64,000 bases of DNA from Cyanobacterium stanieri PCC 7202 (GCA_000317655.1 CP003940.1:2923547-2987546), one strand, 5' to 3'; counted from the stretch's first letter, positions 47,600-56,447 are shown. Notes: generated from the letters alone by a model not told the origin. Made by a program: numbers and translations.

Positions 47600-48192
47600 A
47601 CAAGATTTATTAAAGGTGATTCAAAAACGATTCTGTGATAAAGTTGAGAAAAGGAAATCGAAAAATCAATACTAGCTAACCCAAGATGATGATTTTCGCC
47701 TTCCATAACATTAAATAACCATTGTTGCTCGGTTTGTTTGATAAACTGCTCTACATAATAACTAGATTGGGAAATTAGGATATATTCTTGTAAACTGGGT
47801 AAAGAACGGTAAGCTCTAAATTTTTCAGTTTTATCATAATTTTGGGTAGAGTCGGATAAAACTTCGATAATTATTTTTGGATTCGTAACTATATTCTTCT
47901 TTTCAGATTGATAGACTGGCTCACTTTCAATGATCATTAAATCAGGATAGGTATAAAAGCGATAGTCAGGTATCCAGAGTTTCACGTCATTGATATAGAT
48001 ATAATAGTCTTGATTATTGATAGTTAGGGGAAAAGCCCGACAAAAATTAATAGCAATCTGATTATGATTTGTGGTACCTCCTAGCATGGGGATTATTTCT
48101 CCGTCAAGATATTCATTTTTTATCTCTGATTTTTCCTCTAATTCCAGATATTTTTCTGGGGTATAGTATTTGAGTTCGAGTTGGGCAACCAT
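47596..48192 (-). CDS. Uma2 family endonuclease-like protein
   Basis: The 198-residue protein matches the Uma2 (DUF820) restriction-endonuclease-like fold, abundant in cyanobacteria. YTPEKYLELEEKSEIKNEYLDGEI near the N-terminus, PDLMIIESEP with the catalytic Asp, and NPKIIIEVLSDSTQNYDKTEKF with Glu are all present. Function is unresolved. It converges with the CorC-like gene. Confidence 0.85.
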   Translation of the reverse strand: MVAQLELKYYTPEKYLELEEKSEIKNEYLDGEIIPMLGGTTNHNQIAINFCRAFPLTINNQDYYIYINDVKLWIPDYRFYTYPDLMIIESEPVYQSEKKNIVTNPKIIIEVLSDSTQNYDKTEKFRAYRSLPSLQEYILISQSSYYVEQFIKQTEQQWLFNVMEGENHHLGLASIDFSISFSQLYHRIVFESPLINLV

Positions 48193-48224
48193 AATTTTAA
48201 ATTCCCATTAAAGTTAATAATCAA

Positions 48225-48413
48225 TTAGCTACAATATTGTTTTGATTCTATTGTAGTGTGTTGCTTAATGTAAAAATATCTTGCCTTGTCTAAATCATCA
48301 GGAATGCCCTGATTAGCATTTCCTGCTTCATAGGAAGTTAAAACGTCATGGTTTAATTCCCTCAAGCCATTGACAATTACTAAGGGTAAATTTTCGTTGG
48401 CATAAAAATTCAC
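48225..48413 (-). pseudogene. Truncated DUF5615 (PIN-like) toxin remnant
   Basis: Residues 1-40 match the start of the DUF5615 family, MNFYANENLPLVIVNGLREL followed by DVLTSYEAGNANQGIPD. After that the sequence turns into 22 unrelated residues and stops at 62, about half the usual length of 110-120. The conserved catalytic core, including the later acidic positions, is absent. It directly follows the DUF433 gene (3 bases), the usual partner order, so this is a decayed toxin of a toxin-antitoxin pair. Confidence 0.68.
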
Positions 48414-48416
48414 TGT

Positions 48417-48761
48417 CTAAACTCCTTTAGACAATTCTAATTGATCTTCCTTCTCATACTGATTTATCAGAGTCTCAATTTCTTCGGTGTTTTGTCTGTA
48501 ATATTGCTTAACTGCAACCAGATCAAACAGAGTTAAACTGGGGTAGTTATTTAGTATCTCCATATCGTCGGCGCCTTGCTGAATTAAGGATATTATTGTC
48601 CATACGGTAATACGAGTATTACGAATTCTTGCTTGTTGTCCGCACACTCCTTCAGTTTTTTGAATACTTCTTAAGCTCAATTGCTGTTGAAATAAAAAAT
48701 AATCTTCTTGAGGTAATGATTCAATAACGTTTACTAATGACTCAACCAATTTATTATTCAT
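48417..48761 (-). CDS. DUF433 protein, probable antitoxin
   Basis: The 114-residue protein carries the DUF433 domain, GVCGQQARIRNTRITVWTII, then a helix-turn-helix-like WTIISLIQQGADDMEILNNYPSLTLFD. DUF433 proteins pair with DUF5615 and are taken as antitoxins. The toxin reading frame next to it is truncated, leaving this gene as the intact half. Confidence 0.8.
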   Translation of the reverse strand: MNNKLVESLVNVIESLPQEDYFLFQQQLSLRSIQKTEGVCGQQARIRNTRITVWTIISLIQQGADDMEILNNYPSLTLFDLVAVKQYYRQNTEEIETLINQYEKEDQLELSKGV

Positions 48762-48820
48762 AAGTTTGATTTGTTTTTTGATTGGTAAGGATTAATTTTA
48801 GGGGATAGGGTGTGCTGTAT

Positions 48821-49246
48821 TTATTCATCTTCTATCAACTTTAAGGCTTGATACTGAATCTCATCAGAATCAATTTTTGCTAATAATTCTTCAGGGCTAT
48901 ATTTTCCTTCAAAGGCTTCGAGGGAGGCTTTTCTGATGGCAGTATCAAAAGCGTCCATTAATATTTCGATCAACTCTTCTTGATTGGCATAAAAACCTCC
49001 TGATTTCCGTCTTTTGTTAATTCTTTTTATTTCTTTTGTGAAATTATAAATGGAAAAATCCCAAGAGCGAGTAGTTCTTTTTTCGGCTTTTTGTTTAATT
49101 AAATGAATTAGTAAAATGACCGTATAACTGTAAATCTTATTTAATTTATCTTCCTTTGACATTTCTTCCAATTCGGCGACTAACTTAAGGGCTTGATCAT
49201 ATTTTTTTTGTTGGATATATTGACGTAAGGTTAATAATTCTTCCAT
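48821..49246 (-). CDS. DUF29-like helical protein
   Basis: The 141-residue protein is all-helical and charged. The segment SYTVILLIHLIKQKAEKRTTRSWDFSI resembles the DUF29 family, a cyanobacterial group often found beside Uma2-type genes. I am not certain of the family name, but the resemblance is clear. It lies 31 bp from the Uma2 gene and is codirectional. Confidence 0.6.
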   Translation of the reverse strand: MEELLTLRQYIQQKKYDQALKLVAELEEMSKEDKLNKIYSYTVILLIHLIKQKAEKRTTRSWDFSIYNFTKEIKRINKRRKSGGFYANQEELIEILMDAFDTAIRKASLEAFEGKYSPEELLAKIDSDEIQYQALKLIEDE

Positions 49247-49277
49247 TTTTCTACTATATTATTATGTTGAAATATGT

Positions 49278-49823
49278 CTAACAATTAAATAACTTATTAA
49301 CGATAATATCTACTTCTGGAAATGCTAAAGGGTGAACGATCGCATCATTAACTATAATTTCTTTTAAATAATCATTCCCTTCAGGCTGCTGAAAAATAAT
49401 TAATTCTTGTTTTTGTAAATTCAAAACCCAATACTCTAAAATATTTGCCCCCGCATAAATCTGTTTTTTTAGGGTTAAGTCTTTACTTAAACTACTATTG
49501 GCCACTTCAATTAACCAGTAAATATCATCAGGGTAAGGGTGATGTTGATCATATTTAGATTCGGGAAGTTTTACGATGGCAATATCAGGTTCAGGCTCAG
49601 AGTTAGCTAAAGTAACAGGGCCATTAAAACGCACATCCGCTTTATCTTTTAATAGTTGTTTAAGATAATTAGCACTTCTTTTTGTGGTGTTATAGTGAAT
49701 AGGTAATTCAGGACTCACAGTAATAATTTCCCCATTAATTAGTTCACAATTTTTATTCTTTAAAATACCTATTTCTATCATTTTATGATATTCGGTAATA
49801 TCCCATTTCACTAAAGTTTTCAT
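49278..49823 (-). CDS. Uma2 family endonuclease-like protein
   Basis: This 181-residue Uma2 member is the second in this region. It shows LVKWDITEYHKMIEIGILKN, CELINGEIITVSPE, SEPEPDIAIVKLPES with the catalytic Asp, and DDIYWLIEVANSSLSKDL with Glu. The active-site pattern is complete. It differs from the copy at 47596 well beyond paralogue noise, so the two are not a recent duplication. Confidence 0.85.
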   Translation of the reverse strand: MKTLVKWDITEYHKMIEIGILKNKNCELINGEIITVSPELPIHYNTTKRSANYLKQLLKDKADVRFNGPVTLANSEPEPDIAIVKLPESKYDQHHPYPDDIYWLIEVANSSLSKDLTLKKQIYAGANILEYWVLNLQKQELIIFQQPEGNDYLKEIIVNDAIVHPLAFPEVDIIVNKLFNC

Positions 49824-50121
49824 ATATTTAAAGTATTGTGGGTTTACATATTTATATTACTTTTCTCCTATTTATTATTATATGCCATAGCTTGTAAGGT
49901 GCGATCGCAACGGTGGCAGACTACGTCTCATCGCACCCTATCCTATCAATTAACGTTTTACAGTTCTTTATTAAATCGGTAACTAAATATCATGGATGCA
50001 ATAACTTATACTCAAGCTCGAAAAAAACTTTAGGCGAAAAACTAGCGAATCTGGCACTAGGGGGGGATGTTCTAACGTTGGGTTTTGATCCCCCTAAATC
50101 CCCCTTAACAAGGGGGACTTT
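49824..50121. other. Intergenic region with a half copy of the palindromic repeat
   Basis: These 298 bases hold a HIP1-type GCGATCGC near 49902. Positions 50083-50118 are a half copy of the GATCCCCCTAAATCCCCCTTAxxAAGGGGGACTT repeat, ending at the stop of the next gene. An open frame runs through it by chance. Confidence 0.6.
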
Positions 50122-51141
50122 TTATGCTTTGCTGTTAACATAAATTTCCCACATTTGTTGATAGGCTTTTTCCATATCTTTTGTAAACTGTTTGGCATCC
50201 CATAGGGGAGAGTTTTTCTTGGATTGTCTTAATTTCCAGCTTACTTCTTTGCGTAGGTTTTCATCAGTGCCGAATTTGATACCCCATTCTATATATTCCT
50301 CTTCACTCCAGGCGATGCCTTCGGTGATACCTGCATTCATCATATAGGTATAACTGTTACGGGCGGCGAATTGTTCCCCTACTCGGGTGACTACGGGGAT
50401 TTCTGCTATTTCTATTGCTTTTAATAGTTGATTTTTGATGCTATAAAAATATGATATTCTAACATAAGTTTCTACGTCTTCTGGGCTGTAGTTTAATACG
50501 CATTTTAATAAGTCTATGGCGTAATTGAGTCTATTTTTGTCAATACCCATTGCATGAGCAACTAACTTTATTTTTTCTAAAAAAACAGGATTACAATTAG
50601 TATAGATCAAACAGCTTTCTGCAAAAAGGATACTTTCTTTCGTTGGTATGTTTAATATACTTTCTAATACTGATAATAAATAGTTTAAATCTACTTGCTT
50701 AGTTTTTTCGTTTTGTAGAAAATCTATAATTCCTGATTCGCTAATTAATCTATTATCAAAAGTATTTATGATGGTAGATAGCTTTAAAACTGATAGTATG
50801 TTTTCTATATTATGGGGATCTAGTTCTTGAATAGAGCGAGAAATTAACCATAATAACTCATAGTTTTTTTTATGTTCTTGGGTAATAAGTTCTATTTGTA
50901 AGATAACTATTAATTCTGTTGTCCACTTTTCTATTTCATCTTCATCTCCATTAGCCAATGGAATAAACCAAATTGCCTGAGCTTGATCTGGTTCTTTATT
51001 TAGTAAGTATGCTAATCCTAAAAACCAATAATTATCAATCTCTTCAGGATTGTTTTCAATAATATTTTCGTATATATTAATTACTTCTTGATAGTTTTCT
51101 TGTTTTAGATAATCTATTACCGAAAAATGCCAACTATTCAT
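50122..51141 (-). pseudogene. Gutted TPR-GT41 glycosyltransferase (internal deletion)
   Basis: The 339-residue frame starts with a TPR-like region resembling the neighbouring GT41 gene (NIIENNPEEIDNYWFLGLAY versus NIIETNHDQYEYYYYYLGLSY). Near base 50406 it jumps to the extreme C-terminus of a SPINDLY/OGT-type transferase (IPVVTRVGEQFAARNSYTYM, then AWSEEEYIEWGIKFGT, then SPLWDAKQFTKDMEKAYQQM). The roughly 300-residue catalytic core with donor-site motifs is missing. The fusion stays in frame, so a protein may be made. It overlaps the intact gene by eight bases. Confidence 0.65.
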
Positions 51142-53194
51142 GTTTTTTAACCACACTCTGATAAAAAGTTTCTAATCCTTTAATACATTCCCAATCATCA
51201 TATAAATTATCATGATTATTTTTGATTTTTTCTATAAGTTGATTCCGCCAGGATGTATTTTTGCCTAATTCTACGGCAATATCGATATACTCTTGTTCTG
51301 AGGAAGCAATGGTTTCTGTTATGCCAATCATTTTCATAATTCCGTAACTATGTCTGCCTCTCATAAATTCACAAGGATAGGTGACAACGGGTAAACCACA
51401 AGCTAGAGCCTCTAATGTTGTATTACCCCCTGACCATGCTAGACTATCTAGGAAAATATCACAGACTAAATTTAATTCAAAGTATTCTTGTTGTGATAGA
51501 GAAGGTACAAAGACGCAATAATCATCAACATTGAGATTAAAAGTATCAAATGATTTTTGTAATCTTTGTTTAAATCTATTGGCGAATTCAGCATTAGGGC
51601 GCTCCATAAAAACAAATTGGGCTGATGGTAATTTATGGGCAATAGAGGGGATAAGATAATCGTGACGGGGTAGGTATTTGAATAAACTTTGACAGCATAA
51701 ATAACTAATTTTATTATCTGCTAAACCAAAATCTTGTTTTGATTTAGTGGTGATGGGAATTTCTGGTTTGGGATAGGAAATACCAATATTGGGTAAGCGA
51801 ATTAATTTTTCGGAATAATGGCTTTGGGCGTTGTCGGGTTCCATTAAATCACTGGATAAAAAGTAATCTATGTTTACTAGCCCAGAAGTAATAGGATGTA
51901 ACCATGTAGTACATTGAATGGGTGCTAGGCGTAAACTTCCGATTAGATTCATCATGGGGTGCATACCAATTTCCATGACTACTAAAATATCTAAGTTATC
52001 TTCCTGTATTTTTTTGGCAATGGTTTCTACATTCAGGGGAAGATAATGGAAATGATCGCATTGTTCTTCTATCCAATGGGTAAAAGTATCTCGATTAAGA
52101 TTGATAAAATAGCAATGGACTTCAAATTGATCTCGATTATATTTTTCAAACCATCCACGGGATAATTTACCCACTGTATGACTACGGAAACAGTTGGATA
52201 TATAGCCGATTTTAATTTTTTCGTTGTGATTTTTGTGTGGTTTGTCTGGTAGCTTCACAAAGTTGGGAAAATTTGATTTCACAATTTCATAGACAAAAGA
52301 ACCATATTTTTTTTGTAAGTCAATATCATTTAAGCCTTGATACGCTAATCGAAAATTGGTATGACCTGATAAGGCGCTGACATCTTGCTGTGTGGTTTGG
52401 CTGAAATCTATCTCTTTGATTAGTTTTTCTAGCCCTTGAGTCCATTTATGGCGCCATGGTAAAACTTCGTCTTGATTGTTGTATAAAGCTGGTAGTTGTA
52501 GATTAATTATTAATTTCCAGAATAGGTTATCAGGAAAAGTTTGGGATAATTTTGTGGCGAGTTCTATGGATTCTTGATCTCTTAATTGTCCATCTAATAA
52601 AAAAAATAAGCGATTATATGCCAAGGAGTTATTAGGATCTAATTTTATTACTTCACGAAAGTAATATTCTGCTTTTTTTAAGTCTTTGGTGGTCGAATAT
52701 AAAATCCCAAGATTTATTTTGACAGAGATAAATGTATCATCAAGTTCGAGGGCAGAATGATAGGCTTTAAGGGCATTATCAGTATTGCTTAATTTATGAA
52801 ATACTCGTCCTATATTATTGTAATAATGAGCCCAACCCTGTTTTGGCTTTTCTTCGTCATGAATTAATTCATACATTTGATAATATATACCGAAAGCCTC
52901 TTTTAGATGGTTTTGATCTATAAAATAAGTGCCTTCTGTATTCAGAATTGTTAATAGGTTTTCTCGTTGAGTATCAAAATCATTACTATCGAGTAGGGCA
53001 GTCATCCAGATGGATTCGGCGGTTTCTGAGTCTTCCTTTAATAGGTAGCTTAAACCTAAGTAATAGTAGTAGTATTCATACTGATCATGATTGGTTTCAA
53101 TGATGTTTTCTAGGTAAGTGATGGCTTTGTCGAATTGTTTTTGACGGATGTAGTTTTGAGCTATTTGGTTCGGTTGTTCTTGGTTATGGTTCAT
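51134..53194 (-). CDS. TPR protein with SPINDLY/OGT-type (GT41) glycosyltransferase domain
   Basis: The 686-residue protein has TPR units at about 10-80 and 130-205 (GRVFHKLSNTDNALKAYHSA, LGILYSTTKDLKKAEYYF). Residues 328-680 form a GT41-like domain. Seen are KIGYISNCFRSHTVG with the conserved His, VMEIGMHPMMNLIGSLRLAPIQ, SYLCCQSLFKYLPRHDYLIP, and the donor-binding CDIFLDSLAWSGGNTTLEAL with GLPVVTYP. It likely glycosylates proteins (often surface or pilus components) with a hexosamine or similar sugar. The following gene is a deleted paralogue. Confidence 0.82.
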   Translation of the reverse strand: MNHNQEQPNQIAQNYIRQKQFDKAITYLENIIETNHDQYEYYYYYLGLSYLLKEDSETAESIWMTALLDSNDFDTQRENLLTILNTEGTYFIDQNHLKEAFGIYYQMYELIHDEEKPKQGWAHYYNNIGRVFHKLSNTDNALKAYHSALELDDTFISVKINLGILYSTTKDLKKAEYYFREVIKLDPNNSLAYNRLFFLLDGQLRDQESIELATKLSQTFPDNLFWKLIINLQLPALYNNQDEVLPWRHKWTQGLEKLIKEIDFSQTTQQDVSALSGHTNFRLAYQGLNDIDLQKKYGSFVYEIVKSNFPNFVKLPDKPHKNHNEKIKIGYISNCFRSHTVGKLSRGWFEKYNRDQFEVHCYFINLNRDTFTHWIEEQCDHFHYLPLNVETIAKKIQEDNLDILVVMEIGMHPMMNLIGSLRLAPIQCTTWLHPITSGLVNIDYFLSSDLMEPDNAQSHYSEKLIRLPNIGISYPKPEIPITTKSKQDFGLADNKISYLCCQSLFKYLPRHDYLIPSIAHKLPSAQFVFMERPNAEFANRFKQRLQKSFDTFNLNVDDYCVFVPSLSQQEYFELNLVCDIFLDSLAWSGGNTTLEALACGLPVVTYPCEFMRGRHSYGIMKMIGITETIASSEQEYIDIAVELGKNTSWRNQLIEKIKNNHDNLYDDWECIKGLETFYQSVVKKHE

Positions 53195-53276
53195 GATTCA
53201 GATGAGGTGTTTAGGTTGATCATACTGATTTTTGCTTGTTTGGGTTGGGGTAAGGGATTTAATATTTTCTAGTTTT

Positions 53277-53470
53277 GATCCCCCCTAGCAGTGGTTGATA
53301 AGCGTTGGGTTTGATCCCCCCTAACCCCCTTAATAAGGGGGGAACTTTATTTTTGTCCTCACCCCTAGCAGTGGTTTATAAGCGTTAGGTTTGATCCCCC
53401 CTAACCCCCCTTAATAAGGGGGGAACTTTATTTTTGTCCTCACCCCTAGCTCCCGCGAATTCGGGGGGAA
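53277..53470. repeat. 80-bp tandem repeat with palindromic terminator-like hairpins
   Basis: The unit CTAGCAGTGGTTxATAAGCG plus TTGATCCCCCCTAACCCCCTTAATAAGGGGGGAAC plus TTTATTTTTGTCCTCACCC occurs twice with an 80-81 base period (t286, t366 and t447 as markers), followed by a partial third unit. Each unit has a CCCCCTTAATAAGGGGG hairpin followed by a T-rich stretch. Confidence 0.8.
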
Positions 53471-53477
53471 CTTTTTA

Positions 53478-54266
53478 TTAGGGATCATCTTGGGGGATGG
53501 TGACGGAGAGGTTGTTGCCGTCGATGGTGATTTGGGCGCCAAGTTCGTCTAGTTGCTGGAGGGCGAGTTGGCGTACTTCTTCTTCTCGGGCGTTGCCGAG
53601 AATCATCATCCAAGCGCTGGCACGGGCGGAGCGACTGTCGGGGTTGTTTTCGAGGAATTGGGCTGTTTCTAAGGCTCTTTGTCTGATGGCGATGCTGGTT
53701 TCGGTGTTTTCGATTTTTGCCCACTCTGAGGCGGTTTGGTAGGATTGTTTTGCGTCTTGGGTTCTGCCTAAAAATAAGAGTTCGTTAATGCCTTTGTATG
53801 TCCAGACTAGATAGGCGGAGGGAATTTCGGGGGAGAGGTGTTGTAAGCCTTGTTCCATGAGTTCTACGCTGATGTCGGGGCGCCCGGCAAATAGGGAGGT
53901 GGCGGTGTCGAGGAAGAGGTAGGAGGTGACGAAGCGGGGATCTTTGTTGACGATGATTCGATAATATTCGGGTACGAGGCTATAACCTGTAATGTCTCGT
54001 GCGTTGCCGTCGCCGAAGTATTGAACGAAGTTGAGGAAGTTCCAACCTGCGATGATGTTGTCGTAGCCGATGGTGGGTAGTGTTTGGATGAGGTGGAGTT
54101 GGGTTCGGGTGAGGGTTTCTTGTTGTTGGATGTCTTGGGGGGTGAGGTCTATTTGTCTAGTTAGCAGGGGTTTTTGAAGTTGACCGATGCTCAGTACACA
54201 AAGGATGATTAATACTAAGGGGGAAATGAGGGAGAGATAGTTAATATTTTTTAAGGTTTTGTTCAT
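53478..54266 (-). CDS. Membrane-anchored helical-repeat protein of the pilin cluster
   Basis: The 262-residue protein has an N-terminal membrane anchor (residues 10-28). An extracytoplasmic helical part follows, with TPR-like pairs (SYLFLDTATSLFAGRPDISV, then KGINELLFLGRTQDAKQSY). It starts 30 bases after the upstream pilin stop and is probably cotranscribed with it. Codons end in G or C much more often than in neighbouring genes, hinting at different origin or selection. I do not recognise a named family. A role in pilus assembly or stability is inferred from position. Confidence 0.6.
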   Translation of the reverse strand: MNKTLKNINYLSLISPLVLIILCVLSIGQLQKPLLTRQIDLTPQDIQQQETLTRTQLHLIQTLPTIGYDNIIAGWNFLNFVQYFGDGNARDITGYSLVPEYYRIIVNKDPRFVTSYLFLDTATSLFAGRPDISVELMEQGLQHLSPEIPSAYLVWTYKGINELLFLGRTQDAKQSYQTASEWAKIENTETSIAIRQRALETAQFLENNPDSRSARASAWMMILGNAREEEVRQLALQQLDELGAQITIDGNNLSVTIPQDDP

Positions 54267-54296
54267 GGTTCACCCAATGCCATTGTTAATTAAGAT

Positions 54297-54824
54297 TTAT
54301 TTTAACAGTTCATGGTCTCCGCAGTCTGTGGGGCTAGTGGGGGGTGGTATTTGCTGGGTGGGTTGTAGGGAGGCGCATACTGTGCCTGTGTAAAATCCTG
54401 CTTCGAAAAAGATGGCTGAGGAGTAGGCTCTGGTACCTTGTTCTTGATAGTTGGAGTTGCTGGGGGAGGTGGTGGCGGCGGGGTAGGTGTCGTCAACGGC
54501 AATGTTAAATTCATCAATGTATAAGGTATTCAAACGCATTCCCAGTCTTCTGAGACTTTGTTGATCGGTGGCTTCTTGGACGAAAAATCCATTCTCGAAG
54601 TGGTGGGCTTGTTGAGAGCGGTTGATGGCACCGAGGGCGTTTTGATATTCTACTTCTCTGGCTCTTCCTATTTGGTTGAGAAAGTTGGGTAGGGCAACGA
54701 TGGCGAGAGATGCCAAAAGTATAATTACTACTAATAGTTCAATCATAGTAAAGCCTTTTTGGGTAAGGGGTTTTTTTTCCAGATAGCATCTCAGTATTTT
54801 TTGTATAGAGGTAGAGTTTTTCAT
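54297..54824 (-). CDS. Type IV pilin-like protein
   Basis: The 175-residue prepilin has the prepilin peptidase site KG^FTMIELLVVIILLASLAI, with Glu at +5 and a long hydrophobic N-helix. The globular region carries NQIGRAREVEYQNALGAINRS, shared with the next pilin. Two cysteines near the C-terminus (VCASLQ and DCGDH) may form the D-region disulphide loop. It lies between the pilin at 55027 and the membrane protein. Confidence 0.88.
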   Translation of the reverse strand: MKNSTSIQKILRCYLEKKPLTQKGFTMIELLVVIILLASLAIVALPNFLNQIGRAREVEYQNALGAINRSQQAHHFENGFFVQEATDQQSLRRLGMRLNTLYIDEFNIAVDDTYPAATTSPSNSNYQEQGTRAYSSAIFFEAGFYTGTVCASLQPTQQIPPPTSPTDCGDHELLK

Positions 54825-55026
54825 GAGAGTTTACTTTTAGTATCAACTCTAAGATTTTTGTTATGGGATTTGATATAGAGATATTATTTTTTCGTGAGTA
54901 AAGATGTACAAGAGGTATTAAACAATATTTTTTTACGAAAATAGCTATATTGCTAATGAAAAGGGAGGAAGTTGAATTTAATCATTTTCCCCCCGTTTGT
55001 CTATAATTTTTTGTATGAACAATGTT

Positions 55027-55566
55027 CTAGTTCACTACATCATTAGTATCACCACAATCATCGGTAATATTGCCAGCTGTGACCTCTAAGTTTGTACTTT
55101 CAACGTTAGTTTCAGGAGGATTGGGAGCACGGCAGATAACTTGAGAGTAATCACCATTTGCAAATGCAATTGCTCCACCAATGAGTCGAATACCTTGATT
55201 AGTTGCGTTGAGAACATTAGGGTTAAAGGTTGCATCTACACCACTATTTGGGTCAATTTGAGCATCAATGCTATCTGAGTCGATATACTCTACGGGAATA
55301 GAGATGCCTAGTCTGGCTTGGGTGTCTCCAAAGTTACCTCTTTCAAAGTGGTAGGACTGTTGGGAGCGGTTGACGGTACCTACTGCGTTAACGATTTCGG
55401 TTTCTCTGGCTCTACCTACTTGTCCGAGGAGGTTAGGTAGGGCGACGGCGGCTAGTACACCGATGATGATTACTACTACTAAGAGTTCGATGAGGGTGAA
55501 GCCTTCTTCGCTGTTTTTCTTGTCACGGATGTAGTTTAAATATTTTAGGGTTACTTCTGGTTTCAT
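55027..55566 (-). CDS. pilA: Type IV major pilin-like protein
   Basis: The 179-residue prepilin has EEG^FTLIELLVVVIIIGVLAA and ALPNLLGQVGRARETEIVNA, close to the cyanobacterial PilA1. The mature protein has a C-terminal Cys pair (ICRAP and DCGD) for the D-loop. GGAGAAAC precedes the ATG at a normal spacing. It is the first gene of a three-gene minus-strand cluster, with a 202-base gap to the second pilin. Confidence 0.9.
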   Translation of the reverse strand: MKPEVTLKYLNYIRDKKNSEEGFTLIELLVVVIIIGVLAAVALPNLLGQVGRARETEIVNAVGTVNRSQQSYHFERGNFGDTQARLGISIPVEYIDSDSIDAQIDPNSGVDATFNPNVLNATNQGIRLIGGAIAFANGDYSQVICRAPNPPETNVESTNLEVTAGNITDDCGDTNDVVN

Positions 55567-55914
55567 TGCTGTTTCTCCTGTGAGAGTTATTTTAAAGGGT
55601 TTCTTTTTTCTGTTATTTATAAGTTACCCAGTTTGGATCTTGGATCGATCATGGTGGGGGAAATTTTTTTTGCCCTCACCCCCAACCCCTCTCCCAGAGG
55701 GCGAGGGGAGTTATCCTGTTCCCCCCTTGTCAAGGGGGGCTAGGGGGGATCTTATGGGGTTTAGATCCCCCTAAATCCCCCTTAGTAAGGGGGACTTGTG
55801 GTTTGAGGTGGTGTGGTGGGTGTAGAAGTGCTTACAGTTAATATTGCTCTTGTTCCCCCCTTGGCAAGGGGGGCTAGGGGGGATCTTATGGCGTTAGATC
55901 CCCCTAAATCCCCC
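55567..55914. other. Intergenic region upstream of pilA with repeat copies 1-2
   Basis: The first 100 bases probably contain the pilA promoter on the minus strand. A CCCTCACCCCCAACCCCTCT repeat fragment follows at 55671-55710, then two copies of the palindromic repeat (listed separately). Confidence 0.5.
55718..55798. repeat. Palindromic repeat, copy 1
   Basis: The unit is GTTCCCCCCTTxxCAAGGGGGG-CTAGGGGGGATC, a short centre, then GATCCCCCTAAAT-CCCCCTTAxxAAGGGGGACTTG: nested hairpins forming one long imperfect palindrome of about 80 bases. Confidence 0.9.
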
Positions 55915-55930
55915 TTAGTAAGGGGGACTT
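55852..55930. repeat. Palindromic repeat, copy 2
   Basis: Same unit as copy 1, starting 134 bases later. The spacer is GGTTTGAGGTGGTGTGGTGG followed by GCTTACAGTTAATATTGCTC. Its end supplies the last residues and stop of the DUF559 gene. Confidence 0.9.
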
Positions 55931-56289
55931 TTTTTAATCAAATTCTCTTGGATGGTGTCACAGACTTGGGGGAGGTTGTTTAAGACTTGGTGGTTGGTGA
56001 ATCGGATTACTTTTAAGCCGTAGCTCTCGAGGATGGCTGTTCTTTGTTTGTCGTAGATGATGGCGTTGGGTTGTTGGTGGATTTCGCCGTCTATTTCGAT
56101 GATGAGTCGGGCTTGGGCGCAGTAAAAGTCAACGATGAAGTTATCTATAGGGCGTTGGCGCATGAATCTCATGGGTGCTTTGCTCAGGTATTCTGACCAC
56201 AGTTTTTTTTCGGCTGGGGTCATGTTTTTTCTTAGTTCTTTTGCCCTTGGGATTAGTTTTTGGTTGTAGGGCAGGAAAAAGTCTGTCAT
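55915..56289 (-). CDS. DUF559 (Vsr-like) endonuclease-domain protein
   Basis: With the ATG at 56289 this is a 124-residue protein of the DUF559 family, a very-short-patch-repair-like PD-(D/E)XK fold. Motifs are LRKNMTPAEKKLWSEYL, RFMRQRPIDNFIVDFYCAQAR, LIIEIDGEIHQQP with catalytic acidic residues, and YGLKVIRFTN. The last residues (KKSPPY) and stop are encoded by repeat copy 2. It lies between tandem repeat pairs 1-2 and 3-4. Function is unknown; such genes are often found in accessory regions. Confidence 0.8.
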   Translation of the reverse strand: MTDFFLPYNQKLIPRAKELRKNMTPAEKKLWSEYLSKAPMRFMRQRPIDNFIVDFYCAQARLIIEIDGEIHQQPNAIIYDKQRTAILESYGLKVIRFTNHQVLNNLPQVCDTIQENLIKKSPPY

Positions 56290-56315
56290 GGTCTGTTTTT
56301 GTTCTATTTTATCTT

Positions 56316-56396
56316 GTTCCCTCCTTACCAAGGGGGGCTAGGGGGAATCTCATGGGGTTTGGATCCCCCTAAATCCCCCTTATTAAGGGGGACTTG
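56316..56396. repeat. Palindromic repeat, copy 3
   Basis: Same unit with minor base changes (CCCTCC in place of CCCCCC in the first arm). Confidence 0.9.
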
Positions 56397-56447
56397 TGGT
56401 GTGGTGGTGTGGTGGGGGGTAGGGCGCTTATGGTTAATATTACTCTT

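Noticed and set aside
49913-50143. Plus-strand frame ending in the half repeat
   Set aside because: Most of it is the repeat itself and there is no ribosome site or family match.
53485-53742. Open frames on both strands overlapping the 262-residue membrane protein
   Set aside because: They follow from the G/C-rich third positions of the real gene and show Arg/His/Gln-rich nonsense composition.
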